Source of the DNA: G965267425 sp965267425
GTDB taxonomy: Bacteria; Bacteroidota; Bacteroidia; Flavobacteriales_E; Vicingaceae
Direction: 5' to 3'
Length of the DNA stretch: 64,000 bases
Assembly (NCBI GenBank): GCA_965267425.1
Contig: OZ253959.1
Coordinates: 3,038,001 to 3,102,000 of the forward strand
Below are positions 26,576 to 36,452 of this stretch, piece after piece; the first letter of the stretch is position 1, and the number at the start of each line of letters is the position of its first letter. A model generated the notes under the pieces. It had not been told where the DNA came from. It worked only from the letters and a program-made list of their open reading frames with translations, and searched no databases. A program made the translations under genes and the position numbers.

Positions 26576-27826
26576 ATGTCTTATTTATTTACATCAGAAT
26601 CTGTTTCGGAAGGACATCCGGATAAAGTTGCAGACCAAATTTCAGACGCTTTACTTGACCATTTTTTGGCAAGTGATCCCAATTCAAAAGTTGCATGTGA
26701 AACACTTGTAACAACAGGGTTGACAGTTTTAAGTGGTGAAGTCAAAACAGCTGCATACATTGACGTTCAACAAATTGCCAGAGAGGTAATTAAACGTATT
26801 GGCTACACAAAGTCGGAATATATGTTTGATGCAGATGCGTGTGGTGTTATTTCAGCAATTCATGAACAATCGGCTGATATCAATCAAGGTGTGGAAGAAG
26901 GTGTAGGGTTGCATGCAGAGCAAGGAGCAGGAGATCAAGGAATGATGTTTGGATATGCAACATCTGAAACAGCAAATTACATGCCTTTGGCTTTGGATTT
27001 ATCGCATAGAATCCTCCATGAACTTGCTGCCATTCGTAAAGAAGGCAATGAAATGACGTATCTAAGACCCGACTCCAAGGCTCAAGTTACAATTGAATAC
27101 AATGACAATCATGAGCCGGTAAGAATTGATACCATTGTCGTTTCTACTCAACATGATGATTTTGATGAAGAGGCTGCTATGCTTCAAAAGATTTCAGATG
27201 ATATTCGAAATATTTTGATTCCTCGTGTAAAACAAAAATTGGATGAACGAATTCAATCCCTATTTAATGATGACATCATTTATCATATTAATCCTACAGG
27301 AAAATTTGTAATTGGTGGTCCTCATGGTGACACTGGATTAACCGGACGAAAAATCATTGTTGATACATACGGAGGTAAAGGAGCGCACGGTGGTGGTGCA
27401 TTTTCAGGAAAAGACCCTTCTAAAGTAGACCGATCTGCTGCGTATGCAACAAGACATATTGCCAAAAATATGGTTGCTGCTGGAGTTGCAGATGAAATGT
27501 TAGTTCAGGTATCTTATGCCATTGGTGTTGCAAAGCCGGTAGGGGTTTACGTCAATACGTTTGGTCGATCCAAATGGACAGATCAGGAAATAGCTGAAAA
27601 AATCAACGAACTATTTGATCTCACTCCTGCAGGAATTACTGGTCGCCTGAAACTGAAAACGCCAATTTATTCTGAAACAGCAGCTTATGGACATATGGGA
27701 AGGGAATCTGAACAAAAGAGATTGACCTTCACCAATAATGGTCAAGAAATTTCAGTTGACGTAGAAACCTTTACCTGGGAGAAACTTGATTACGTAGACA
27801 AGATTAAGTCTGCATTTAATATCTAA
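26576..27826 (+). CDS. metK: S-adenosylmethionine synthetase
   Basis: It makes S-adenosylmethionine from methionine and ATP. The opening FTSESVSEGHPDKVADQISD, the GAGDQGMMFGYA motif and the P-loop-like GGAFSGKDPSKVDRSAAY are all MetK signatures. The length of 416 residues is typical for Bacteroidota. Sixty bases separate it from gldA; no SAM riboswitch is visible there. Confidence 0.97.
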   Translation: MSYLFTSESVSEGHPDKVADQISDALLDHFLASDPNSKVACETLVTTGLTVLSGEVKTAAYIDVQQIAREVIKRIGYTKSEYMFDADACGVISAIHEQSADINQGVEEGVGLHAEQGAGDQGMMFGYATSETANYMPLALDLSHRILHELAAIRKEGNEMTYLRPDSKAQVTIEYNDNHEPVRIDTIVVSTQHDDFDEEAAMLQKISDDIRNILIPRVKQKLDERIQSLFNDDIIYHINPTGKFVIGGPHGDTGLTGRKIIVDTYGGKGAHGGGAFSGKDPSKVDRSAAYATRHIAKNMVAAGVADEMLVQVSYAIGVAKPVGVYVNTFGRSKWTDQEIAEKINELFDLTPAGITGRLKLKTPIYSETAAYGHMGRESEQKRLTFTNNGQEISVDVETFTWEKLDYVDKIKSAFNI

Positions 27827-27934
27827 TTGATTAGGTCTCTTTCTTTTTTACTGTACTTCTCAGGATTTTTACCAAAGTTGTAAGGGAAAATTTAAAAGTA
27901 TCATTAGTTTTAACTACTGATCAATTCTCTTATT

Positions 27935-30721
27935 ATGGCTGAGTCTGACAAGAAATTATTTTTGCTCGATGCTTTCGCATTGATTTACCGTGCATACTTT
28001 GCATTAAACAACAACAGACACTTTAACCCAATCAACTCAAAAGGGTTTAATACAGCCGCTGTATTAGGATTTACCAACACTTTGGTTGAAGTCTTGCAAA
28101 ACGAAAAACCGTCACACATTGCCGTTGTATTTGATGCCCCCTCTCAAACGGTTCGTCATGAAGTGTATTCTGAGTATAAAGCCAATCGAGAAGAAATGCC
28201 GGAAGATATAAGGAGTGCATTACCTTATATCAAAGACATCATTGAAGCTTTCAATATTCCCATTGTATTGTTAGAAGGATATGAAGCAGATGATCTTATA
28301 GGCACCATGGCTAAAATGGCTGAAGAAAAAGGCTTTACAACCTACATGATGACCCCTGACAAGGATTATGGTCAATTGGTTTCTGAACATACTTTTATGT
28401 ACAAACCTGCCAGACAAGGAAATGGTGCTGAAATTTGGGGCATACCCGAAATATGTGAAAAATTCGAAATTACGGATCCTTCTCAAGTCATTGACATATT
28501 AGGAATGTGGGGCGACGCTGTGGACAACATTCCAGGCATTCCTGGAGTCGGAGAAAAAACGGCTAAAAAGTTGGTTGGTGAATACGGAAGTATTGAGAAT
28601 TTGTATGAACATACAGATGACCTCAAAGGCAAACTCAAAGAAAATGTTGAGAATAATAAAGAACAGGCTTTGTTGTCGAAACATCTGGCTACCATAATCA
28701 CGGATGCCCCCATTGAATTTAATGAAGAAGAACTTCGCCGCGAAGACATGAATGAAGAGAAGATCTATGAACTGTTCAGTGATCTGGAATTTCGGACACT
28801 TTCAAAACGCGTTTTGAATAAAGAAATCATGGCCAGTGCTGTTCCAGGTACTCAGATGGATATGTTCAGCTCTATGGACAACGGTGGACAAGGAGAGTTG
28901 TCGGAAATGAAAAACATTGAAAATACGGATCATCATTATGAGCTGGTGGATTCAACGGAAAAAATTGAAGGATTAGTTAATGTGCTTTCTTCGGCCAGTG
29001 CCATTTGCTTTGACACGGAAACCACAGGTCTCAATTCCCTGGAAGCAGAATTGGTTGGTATCGCATTTTCAATTGAATCAGGCAAAGCCTACTTTGTTCC
29101 AACTCCTGAATCATTTGAAGAAGCGAAATCCATTGCACAACAATTCTCGGATATTTTCGAAGACACTTCAAAAACACTCATCGCACACAACATTAAATAC
29201 GACATTGAAATTCTCAATCGTTATGGCATTTCCTTTGGCGGACGACTATACGACACAATGATTGCTCACTATTTACTCCATCCAGATTCGAAACACAACA
29301 TGGATGTGTTGTCTGAGAAATACCTCGGTTATCGACCGGTGTCCATTGAAACGTTAATTGGGAAAAAAGGGAAAAATCAAAAGAGCATGCGTGATGTTCC
29401 ATATGAGGATATTAAAGAGTACGCCGCGGAAGATGCTGACATTACGTTTCAATTGTATGAAAAACTTCAAAAGGAATTGTCTGAATCTGGTTTGCAACCC
29501 TTGTTCGATGACATTGAAATGCCATTGGTTCCTGTACTTGTTTCCATGGAAGAAGAGGGCATAAAGTTGGATGTCGAAACCATCAATAAATTCTCAGCTG
29601 AACTTGGTGAAGACCTCATTCGATTAGAAAAACAAATCAAAGATTTGGCCGGAAAGGATTTTAATCTTGACTCACCAAAACAACTTGGTCCGATTTTGTT
29701 TGAAGATCTAAAAATTACAGACAAGCCGAAAAAGACCAAAACAGGACAGTATTCAACTAGTGAAGATGTGCTAACACTTTACAAAAATGATCATGAGATC
29801 ATTCCTGCCATTTTGGAATATCGAGCTTTGAAAAAATTAAAATCCACGTATGCAGATGCATTACCTCAGGAAGTAAGTGAACATACTGGAAGAATTCACA
29901 CCACCTATTCCCAAACCATAGCTGCAACAGGAAGGTTAAGTTCGAACAATCCGAACCTTCAGAATATTCCAATTCGAACAGAAAAAGGTCGTGAAATTCG
30001 AAAAGCCTTTGTTCCAAAAAATGAACAACACTTGTTGTTATCAGCGGATTATTCACAAATTGAATTGAGAATTATTGCTGCCTTAAGCGGAGATAAAAAT
30101 ATGCAACAAGCATTTCAAGAAGGAAAGGATATTCATACCGCCACCGCTGCTAAGGTTTTTAAAGTAGATGAAAAAGATGTAACTCGTGAAATGCGTGGAA
30201 GCGCAAAGGCCGTGAATTTTGGTATCATATATGGGGTTTCTGCATTTGGCTTATCACAAAATATCAATATCTCACGAAAAGAAGCCAGAGAAATGATCGA
30301 TGCTTATTTTGAGCAATACCCTTTGATTAAAAAGTTCATGGATGATAGCATTGAATCGGCCAGAAAAAATGGTTATGTGGAAACTATTAAAAATAGAAGA
30401 AGACATTTGCGAGATATTAATTCTTCTAACGCCATAGTCAGAGGTGCTTCCGAGCGAAATGCAATTAATGCACCAATACAAGGTTCAGCTGCTGATGTGA
30501 TCAAATTGGCAATGATTAATATTCAAAATAAGCTCATAGAGGGTCAGTACCAATCGAAGATGTTATTGCAAGTTCACGATGAATTGGTGTTTGATGCGCA
30601 TAAGGATGAATTGGAAAAATTAAAGCAAATGGTGAAACATGAAATGGAAAATGCCGTACAATTAGATGTTCCTTTGGAAGTTGAAATGGATGCCGCCTTA
30701 AATTGGTTGGAAGCTCATTAG
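27935..30721 (+). CDS. polA: DNA polymerase I
   Basis: A 928-residue polymerase with three domains: 5'-nuclease (LLDAFALIYRAYFAL at the start, DNIPGIPGVGEKTAKKL), an active-type 3'-5' exonuclease (ICFDTETTGLNS retains the DxE pair, near residue 352) and family A polymerase (SADYSQIELRIIAALSGD motif A; KAVNFGIIYGVSAFG motif B; QVHDELVFD motif C). It removes RNA primers and fills repair gaps. The start at the ATG 27935 fits family N-termini. Confidence 0.97.
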   Translation: MAESDKKLFLLDAFALIYRAYFALNNNRHFNPINSKGFNTAAVLGFTNTLVEVLQNEKPSHIAVVFDAPSQTVRHEVYSEYKANREEMPEDIRSALPYIKDIIEAFNIPIVLLEGYEADDLIGTMAKMAEEKGFTTYMMTPDKDYGQLVSEHTFMYKPARQGNGAEIWGIPEICEKFEITDPSQVIDILGMWGDAVDNIPGIPGVGEKTAKKLVGEYGSIENLYEHTDDLKGKLKENVENNKEQALLSKHLATIITDAPIEFNEEELRREDMNEEKIYELFSDLEFRTLSKRVLNKEIMASAVPGTQMDMFSSMDNGGQGELSEMKNIENTDHHYELVDSTEKIEGLVNVLSSASAICFDTETTGLNSLEAELVGIAFSIESGKAYFVPTPESFEEAKSIAQQFSDIFEDTSKTLIAHNIKYDIEILNRYGISFGGRLYDTMIAHYLLHPDSKHNMDVLSEKYLGYRPVSIETLIGKKGKNQKSMRDVPYEDIKEYAAEDADITFQLYEKLQKELSESGLQPLFDDIEMPLVPVLVSMEEEGIKLDVETINKFSAELGEDLIRLEKQIKDLAGKDFNLDSPKQLGPILFEDLKITDKPKKTKTGQYSTSEDVLTLYKNDHEIIPAILEYRALKKLKSTYADALPQEVSEHTGRIHTTYSQTIAATGRLSSNNPNLQNIPIRTEKGREIRKAFVPKNEQHLLLSADYSQIELRIIAALSGDKNMQQAFQEGKDIHTATAAKVFKVDEKDVTREMRGSAKAVNFGIIYGVSAFGLSQNINISRKEAREMIDAYFEQYPLIKKFMDDSIESARKNGYVETIKNRRRHLRDINSSNAIVRGASERNAINAPIQGSAADVIKLAMINIQNKLIEGQYQSKMLLQVHDELVFDAHKDELEKLKQMVKHEMENAVQLDVPLEVEMDAALNWLEAH

Positions 30722-30743
30722 GAACACGATTCTTTTTAAACCT

Positions 30744-30751
30744 TATATTTG
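30744..30751 (+). promoter_or_regulatory. Promoter -7 box for lipoprotein gene
   Basis: TATATTTG, exact TAnnTTTG, ending 23 bases before the ATG at 30775. Confidence 0.5.
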
Positions 30752-30774
30752 TTTTGCAATTGCTTAGACTTGTC

Positions 30775-31659
30775 ATGAAGAAATTTACCATCCTATTAAT
30801 TCTCCCCGCCCTATTGTTTGTCTCCTGTGATGATTCAGGTTCCACATCTGACCAAGTGGAAACAAAAGATCAAACTCAAAATGAGGAAGTTGTCGTGGAG
30901 AACTTTTCGAAGATGGATTCCCGAAGGGCACTTCTTGCAGAAAAATTGATTCGCAGTATTCCATCATTAAGTGAGTCTGCTGAAATTTATGAAAAGTTGA
31001 ATGAGTCATATACCATGAATTTGCTCAATCCCATGGAAAATGCTCAGCGCTATACGACATTAAAAGAGAAAGGTTTAAACCTTGGAGTTTATTTAGGAGA
31101 CTTATCTTATATCTCCATTTTCAACCAAACTCAAGAGGCCATTTTTTACATGAACAGTTCAAAAAAAATTGCTGAAAGCATTGGTGTAACTGCCGTATTT
31201 GATGAAGCGACCATGGAACGAATGGAGTCCAATTTAGGCAATCAAGATTCCATTATTCATTTGATTTCTCAATTGTATTGGAAAACAGACAATTTCTTAA
31301 AGCAAAGCAATAGACAGAATATATCTGCATTAATTATAACCGGTGGTTGGATAGAAGGTATGCGATTAGGAGCTGACCTAATTCAAAATCACCCTGAAGA
31401 AACGCAATTATATGCAAGTATGATTAAGCAAGAGGTTAATCTGGATCGTATTATTAAATTATTGGAAACGTTTGAAGGAGACGAAACTGTTGCTCCAATC
31501 ATGGCCGAATGTCAGAAATTAATGGACATCTATAAAAGCCTTCCTGAAGCTCAGTATGATGAAAACAAAAACCTTCAAATAGGTGATGCTGAGAAAGACA
31601 CGATCAACCAGTTATGCGCTGAGGTGATCAATATTCGAAATGAATGGATTCAGGCCTAA
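30775..31659 (+). CDS. Predicted lipoprotein of unknown function
   Basis: I do not recognise a family. The ATG at 30775 gives 294 residues starting MKKFTILLILPALLFVSCDD, a clean lipoprotein signal with the lipid-attached Cys at 18. The two Asp residues right after it may affect sorting. The mature part is largely helical and acidic, without enzyme motifs; segments such as LKEKGLNLGVYLGDLSYISI and ALIITGGWIEGMRLGADLI suggest an all-helical bundle. It follows polA with its own promoter box and is convergent with the M43 protease gene 17 bp away. Confidence 0.8.
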   Translation: MKKFTILLILPALLFVSCDDSGSTSDQVETKDQTQNEEVVVENFSKMDSRRALLAEKLIRSIPSLSESAEIYEKLNESYTMNLLNPMENAQRYTTLKEKGLNLGVYLGDLSYISIFNQTQEAIFYMNSSKKIAESIGVTAVFDEATMERMESNLGNQDSIIHLISQLYWKTDNFLKQSNRQNISALIITGGWIEGMRLGADLIQNHPEETQLYASMIKQEVNLDRIIKLLETFEGDETVAPIMAECQKLMDIYKSLPEAQYDENKNLQIGDAEKDTINQLCAEVINIRNEWIQA

Positions 31660-31676
31660 CCGACTATCAATTATCC

Positions 31677-33806
31677 TTAGTCAACCATCAACTTTTTCAC
31701 AACAGAACCACTAGCTGTATTTACTGCTACGAGGTACATGCCTTTTGAAAGTAATCCAGTTGGAATAGTCACTTGTTGCAGACCGGCAGATTGATTAGAA
31801 GAATTCAAAACAACCTGATTCAATTCACCAGTAATGTTATACAAATTGATAGTCACCTCCTGGCTGGTCAACAAATCATATTGAATGATGGTTTGATCCT
31901 GGCCATTGGTAGGATTTGGAATCAAAATAGCAGATTGATTCAGTGCATCAAGTGTTTCAACTCCGGTAGGATTTTCAATATTGATGTCATCGATGTAAAT
32001 ATTGTTGCCGATTCCAGAAGTAAATTCAAATCTGAAACGAACGTTTTCCGAATTGGCAATTGTTGAAGTTAAAGGCACTTCATATTCCGCCCATTCAGAT
32101 TGATCTGCCGGCACAAATGGACCCGAGACTAAGCCGCTGACAGTTTCAAGTGTTATGCTCGTACGTGCAAATCTCAGCAACCACGTTTCACCGCAATCAA
32201 CAGATGCATATACTCTCAGTAAATCGTTTGAAGTAGATGTTCGTCTTGCATATGCTGCTTTAAAGGTCATTCTGGGTTCAAATACTCCATCAAGATCATA
32301 TGATGGGGTAATGAATTCGTCAACTCGATCTCCAACAGGAGTAGCATAGTTATTGAAATAAAAACTGTAATCACCAGTATAAGCAGCATCTGTTGTGCGA
32401 ATCCAGGTTTGCCCACCTGATATGTTATTTACGGTCCAATAGTCACTGATTTCCTGCGCATCTTCAAAGCTCTCTTGATAGAACCAATTGTCTTTTTCAG
32501 CTTGAACCGGTAATATTTCCACAATATCATTAACTGTTGCTGCGTCACTGCCAGAAGCATTAGATACATTTAGCGTTACACTGTAAGTACCTGCTGCCGC
32601 ATATTGAACAGTCACAACAGAATCATTCGATGTTGAAGGTGTACCTCCAGGGAAATTCCAAGTTCTGTTGGCCACGGTACCGTTATAAGACATGTCCGTG
32701 AACGTAACCGATGCATTTTCACATAGCAGTTCTTTATCATTTGACAACACGGCAATTGGGGCACACAATTGATCCACATATCCAGGATTTGTGCCTGTAG
32801 CCACAAGATTTGAAGAAGAAACAAGGTTGGATAATGTTGTGAAAAATACAATTTCATCCTTCATCACATCTCTTTGCATTTCAGTAAACATGTTCTGACA
32901 GTTGTCATAACTCATGTAGTTTTCAATTTGGTCTACTACATTGGTTGTGTAAGGTGAGTTAGCTCCACTTGCATCATTTGAACAAGTATTTTGATTTCCT
33001 GAACAACCATAGGTTGCCTGAAAAGCTGGAGGTGTATCGCAGATTCTATCTCCACTTGAGGAACAATTATTTCCACAACTACTTTGGAATGTATGTGCTA
33101 ACCCAAGGCAGTGACCTACTTCATGCGTAGCAGTTCTGCCGTCTGCATTAGAGGTGCCAATGGTTCCCCAAGTATCATTTCTCATTACCAAGCCATACGT
33201 ATTCCATGGACCAGCACCAGGAAACTGAGCATATCCTAAAATCACTCCCGAACTCCCATTAAAATTTTCAATGGTCTCTACCAACCAAACGTTGAGGTAT
33301 TTCGAACTGTTCCAATAGCTTAACCCCTTAACATTGTTAAAAGCATCATACGTCTCTGTTGTATTGATTCGGACAATTCCTTCTGTACAATTTCCGTTGG
33401 GATCAATTTTAGCCAGTTTGAATTCAAATTCAGAATCTGCAGCATATGGTTGAAAAACTGCCCGTGTACTATTTGTGTCTGAATTAAGTCTTCTGAAATC
33501 CTCATTCAATACTCGAATTCCATCTTCAACTTGCTCTTTGGAAATGTTTCCAATACCATTATCATGAAGTACATGAACCACAACCGGAATCGTATAAACT
33601 GTTCCTGATTTCTCATTGGTGCCGTTGGCAGCTCCTTCGAAAATCTTCGCTTGTTTTTTATCCCACTTGGCAGCTTCTTCAGGATGTTCTTGTACATATT
33701 GTTGGTACAAGTAATCAGTTCCACACCAATTATCTATTTGCTGACCATATGAGAGGTTCCATGAAATAAATGAAACGATGGTGGCTATGTATCCGACGTA
33801 TTTCAT
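31677..33806 (-). CDS. Secreted M43 (pappalysin-type) metalloprotease with T9SS type A sorting domain
   Basis: The 709-residue protein has a signal peptide (about 1-21) and a metalloprotease domain with HEVGHCLGLAH at residues 228-238 (zinc ligands and catalytic Glu). The Met-turn follows in NYMSYDNC. Cysteines around it fit the pappalysin/ulilysin family. Then come a PKD domain (TFTDMSYNGTVANRTWNFPGG), a jelly-roll-like domain (FITPSYDLDGVFEPRMTF) and a type A sorting tail (IPNPTNGQD to GMYLVAVNTASG, VVKKLMVD). It is exported by the type IX system and probably degrades extracellular protein. A promoter box and a dyad lie just upstream. Confidence 0.92.
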   Translation of the reverse strand: MKYVGYIATIVSFISWNLSYGQQIDNWCGTDYLYQQYVQEHPEEAAKWDKKQAKIFEGAANGTNEKSGTVYTIPVVVHVLHDNGIGNISKEQVEDGIRVLNEDFRRLNSDTNSTRAVFQPYAADSEFEFKLAKIDPNGNCTEGIVRINTTETYDAFNNVKGLSYWNSSKYLNVWLVETIENFNGSSGVILGYAQFPGAGPWNTYGLVMRNDTWGTIGTSNADGRTATHEVGHCLGLAHTFQSSCGNNCSSSGDRICDTPPAFQATYGCSGNQNTCSNDASGANSPYTTNVVDQIENYMSYDNCQNMFTEMQRDVMKDEIVFFTTLSNLVSSSNLVATGTNPGYVDQLCAPIAVLSNDKELLCENASVTFTDMSYNGTVANRTWNFPGGTPSTSNDSVVTVQYAAAGTYSVTLNVSNASGSDAATVNDIVEILPVQAEKDNWFYQESFEDAQEISDYWTVNNISGGQTWIRTTDAAYTGDYSFYFNNYATPVGDRVDEFITPSYDLDGVFEPRMTFKAAYARRTSTSNDLLRVYASVDCGETWLLRFARTSITLETVSGLVSGPFVPADQSEWAEYEVPLTSTIANSENVRFRFEFTSGIGNNIYIDDINIENPTGVETLDALNQSAILIPNPTNGQDQTIIQYDLLTSQEVTINLYNITGELNQVVLNSSNQSAGLQQVTIPTGLLSKGMYLVAVNTASGSVVKKLMVD

Positions 33807-33826
33807 AAGTTAGTTGTTAGACAATG

Positions 33827-33834
33827 CAAAATTA
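33827..33834 (-). promoter_or_regulatory. Promoter -7 box for M43 protease gene
   Basis: TAATTTTG on the minus strand, exact TAnnTTTG, ending 20 bases before the ATG. Confidence 0.55.
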
Positions 33835-33836
33835 CT

Positions 33837-33874
33837 CAATAATCGACCCAAATAACGTCATTGGGTTGTTATTG
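33837..33874. repeat. Imperfect dyad covering the -33 region of the M43 protease promoter
   Basis: Two nested inverted repeats, CAATAA/TTATTG outside (33837-33842, 33869-33874) and ACCCAA/TTGGGT inside (33846-33851, 33861-33866), lie directly upstream of the -7 box. Their position fits an operator or activator site. The rest of the 215 bp gap up to dusB shows nothing recognisable. Confidence 0.45.
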
Positions 33875-34021
33875 AATCACTTAAAAACAGCGCAATATAA
33901 GAAAGCTAACATTAAGCTTAAGTAAAATACAACTTGAATTGACTTAACCTTAGTCAAAGATTCTTTGTGCGCCCTATTTATATAGACGACAACTTTTAGA
34001 AAATCATGTAAAAAAAGAAAA

Positions 34022-35023
34022 TTAAATGGCCGGTTCGGAAACCGAAAACTTGTCTTCGATACGGTGAAAAACGTCTGACAATTCATCCATTGTGTCTTTT
34101 GTAACAAGCTCAATGCGCCAATGCTTAAAATTTGGAATACCTTTAAAATAGTTGGCATAATGTCTCCGCATTTCAAGAATTCCCAATTTCTCTCCCTTCC
34201 ATTTTACAGACATGTCCAAATGTGATCTTGCTGCTTCAAGTCTTTCCTGAAACGTTGGCGCAGGTCTGTGACTTCCGTCCTCCAGGAATTGTTTTATTTC
34301 GTTAAATATCCACGGATATCCGATACTTGCACGACCAATCATAACCCCATCCACACCAAATTGATTTTTCATTGCCAATGCCTTCTCAGGTGAATCAACA
34401 TCCCCATTTCCAAATACAGGAATATGCATCCTTTGATTATTTTTAATATCACCGATCAGCGACCAATCTGCTTCTCCTTTATACATTTGAACCCTGGTTC
34501 TTCCATGAATGCTTATCGCTTGAATACCGACGTCTTGTAGCCTTTCCGCTACCTCAACAATGTGCATTGATTGTTCATCCCAACCCAATCTGGTTTTTAC
34601 CGTTACTGGTAAGTCAACTGCCTTAACAATCTCGGCGGTCATTTTAACCATTTTAGGAATGTCTTTTAAGATCCCTGCCCCAGCCCCCTTGCAGGTCACC
34701 TTTTTTACAGGACATCCATAGTTGATGTCGATGATGTCAGGATTGGCGGAAGCTGCCACTCTAGCCGCTTCACGCATGGAGTCAATATTTCCTCCAAAAA
34801 TCTGAATGCCAATTGGCCTTTCGTATTCGAATACATCAAGTTTCTTCACACTTTTCGCTGCATCTCGAATCAAACCTTCGCTTGAAATGAACTCGGTGAA
34901 CATCAAATCCGCACCGTGTTTTTTACACAAAGCACGAAAAGGGGGATCACTCACATCCTCCATTGGAGCAAGTAATAAAGGGAATTCACCCAGCTCAATA
35001 TTTCCTATCTTTACGCCATTCAT
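34022..35023 (-). CDS. dusB: tRNA-dihydrouridine synthase (DusB-type)
   Basis: An FMN enzyme that reduces uridines in tRNA D-loops. LLLAPMEDVSDPPFRALCK, the active-site cysteine in NYGCPVKKVTCKGAGAG, SIHGRTRVQMYKGEADW and VFGNGDV are typical of the DusB branch; the length is 333 residues. The ATG lies 5 bases after an exact TAATTTTG box. It is divergent from the CPBP gene with only 24 bp between start codons. Confidence 0.93.
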   Translation of the reverse strand: MNGVKIGNIELGEFPLLLAPMEDVSDPPFRALCKKHGADLMFTEFISSEGLIRDAAKSVKKLDVFEYERPIGIQIFGGNIDSMREAARVAASANPDIIDINYGCPVKKVTCKGAGAGILKDIPKMVKMTAEIVKAVDLPVTVKTRLGWDEQSMHIVEVAERLQDVGIQAISIHGRTRVQMYKGEADWSLIGDIKNNQRMHIPVFGNGDVDSPEKALAMKNQFGVDGVMIGRASIGYPWIFNEIKQFLEDGSHRPAPTFQERLEAARSHLDMSVKWKGEKLGILEMRRHYANYFKGIPNFKHWRIELVTKDTMDELSDVFHRIEDKFSVSEPAI

Positions 35024-35028
35024 TCTTG

Positions 35029-35036
35029 CAAAATTA
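35029..35036 (-). promoter_or_regulatory. Promoter -7 box for dusB
   Basis: TAATTTTG on the minus strand, ending 5 bases before the dusB ATG; a leaderless transcript is predicted. Confidence 0.55.
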
Positions 35037-35047
35037 CAAAATCCTTT

Positions 35048-35980
35048 ATGTTTCGATTTCCTTTGGTCCCAGCATTTGGTAATCTCGGTGAAAGCAATCG
35101 TTTTTGGCTGTTTGTAAGCTTTTGGCTTTTGATGCTGGCAGCAGTGTCCCTTTGTTCGGCATTTGTAATTGCTTTATTAGCAGATAGTCCATTTATATCC
35201 AGCACATCTTCGGCCGGAGATATCCTTTTGTATAAATGGGTGCATTTTTTTTCATCTGTATTTATGTTTATTGCGCCACCTGTCGTATTCCTTGCCATGA
35301 CCATTGAAAAACCGTTTACTTTTCTGAAGGTAAATCGTTCATCAACTATTCGAATGGCGGTGCTGACTGTTTTATTTTTGTTTTCATCTTTACCATTGAT
35401 CAATTGGATGGTTGAAATCAATATGGCCATGAAATTGCCTTCTTGGTTCTACGCGATTGAATCCATAATGCGCGAAATGGAAGATCAATCAATGGTTATC
35501 ACAGAGGCGTTTCTGACCATGAATTCTCCTTTGGATCTTTTATTGAATCTGCTTTTTATGGCGTTGGCTCCTGCAATTGGAGAAGAAATCCTATTTCGTG
35601 GGTATTTGCAGCAAACACTGGGGAATTTGATAAAAAACCATCATGCTGCCATTTGGTTGGCGGCTTTTTGGTTCAGTGCTTTTCATTTTCAATTTTATGG
35701 ATTTCTTCCTAGAATGGTATTAGGGGCAATATTCGGATATCTCTTTTATTGGAGTGGAAGTTTGTGGATTCCAATTCTTGCTCATTTTGTCAACAACGCT
35801 ACAGCGGTTATTGTGCATTATTTTGGCAAGGCTAACGGACTGGAAGAGAAACTTGAGCAATTTGGCACTCAAGAAGGCACATATTGGTATCTCATTCCGG
35901 GGATTGTTTTATCCACCGGAATCATATGGTATTTTCAGAAAATTTCGAGAAAATCAGGAGAAATTAACGCTGTTCAATAG
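35048..35980 (+). CDS. CPBP-family intramembrane metalloprotease
   Basis: A polytopic membrane protein of 310 residues with the CPBP/Abi motifs: EEILFRGYLQ (motif 1, about residue 179), FSAFHFQFYG (motif 2) and HFVNNATA (motif 3). Two or more hydrophobic segments precede the domain. The family includes Rce1-like prenyl-protein proteases and bacteriocin-immunity proteins; the substrate here is unknown. The reading frame begins 24 bp from the dusB start, and its end overlaps the opposing exbD gene by 17 bp. Confidence 0.88.
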   Translation: MFRFPLVPAFGNLGESNRFWLFVSFWLLMLAAVSLCSAFVIALLADSPFISSTSSAGDILLYKWVHFFSSVFMFIAPPVVFLAMTIEKPFTFLKVNRSSTIRMAVLTVLFLFSSLPLINWMVEINMAMKLPSWFYAIESIMREMEDQSMVITEAFLTMNSPLDLLLNLLFMALAPAIGEEILFRGYLQQTLGNLIKNHHAAIWLAAFWFSAFHFQFYGFLPRMVLGAIFGYLFYWSGSLWIPILAHFVNNATAVIVHYFGKANGLEEKLEQFGTQEGTYWYLIPGIVLSTGIIWYFQKISRKSGEINAVQ

Positions 35981-36443
35981 AGGAAATTTCTCTACTTGAG
36001 TAGTTAATTTTCAATGCATTGGCTTTACGCAATTCCTGCTTAATATCCGTAACAATTCCCATTTTGGTTTCAGAATCCACTTTCATAGAATAGGTGATTC
36101 TAGGAACTTCAGCTTCATCTCTTCTTTCTTTTTCCAATTCAACCCATTGACGAATATCACTTACGTTTGCAAATGCATCATTCAATTGAAGCCTTGGCTC
36201 TTCACCTAAAGATTTTCTCAAGTTTGAAACCGGTTTACCCACATACAGATAACTGACCAAAGCCTTATTTTCAAGTTTACTTACTTCCGTGGCATTAGGA
36301 GTGGTAACATCAACCAACAATTCTTCTTCACGCATTACTGTAGTAACCATAAAGAAGAAAAGTAACATGAATACAATATCAGGCAAAGACGCTGTTGAAA
36401 TCGCCTGTTGCTTGCTTCCACCTTTCTTTTTAAATTTTGACAT
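35964..36443 (-). CDS. ExbD/TolR-family proton-channel protein (second copy)
   Basis: A single-pass inner-membrane protein of 159 residues with the ExbD signature STASLPDIVFMLLFFFMVTT, including the conserved membrane Asp of the proton path. A periplasmic C-terminal domain follows. It is the last gene of a four-gene run with exbB, an unknown membrane protein and a longer exbD, and begins 9 bp after that exbD. Its partner receptor could be a TonB or another energised machine. The stop region overlaps the CPBP gene by 17 bp. Confidence 0.9.
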   Translation of the reverse strand: MSKFKKKGGSKQQAISTASLPDIVFMLLFFFMVTTVMREEELLVDVTTPNATEVSKLENKALVSYLYVGKPVSNLRKSLGEEPRLQLNDAFANVSDIRQWVELEKERRDEAEVPRITYSMKVDSETKMGIVTDIKQELRKANALKINYSSREISSIEQR

Positions 36444-36452
36444 TACGCTAAA

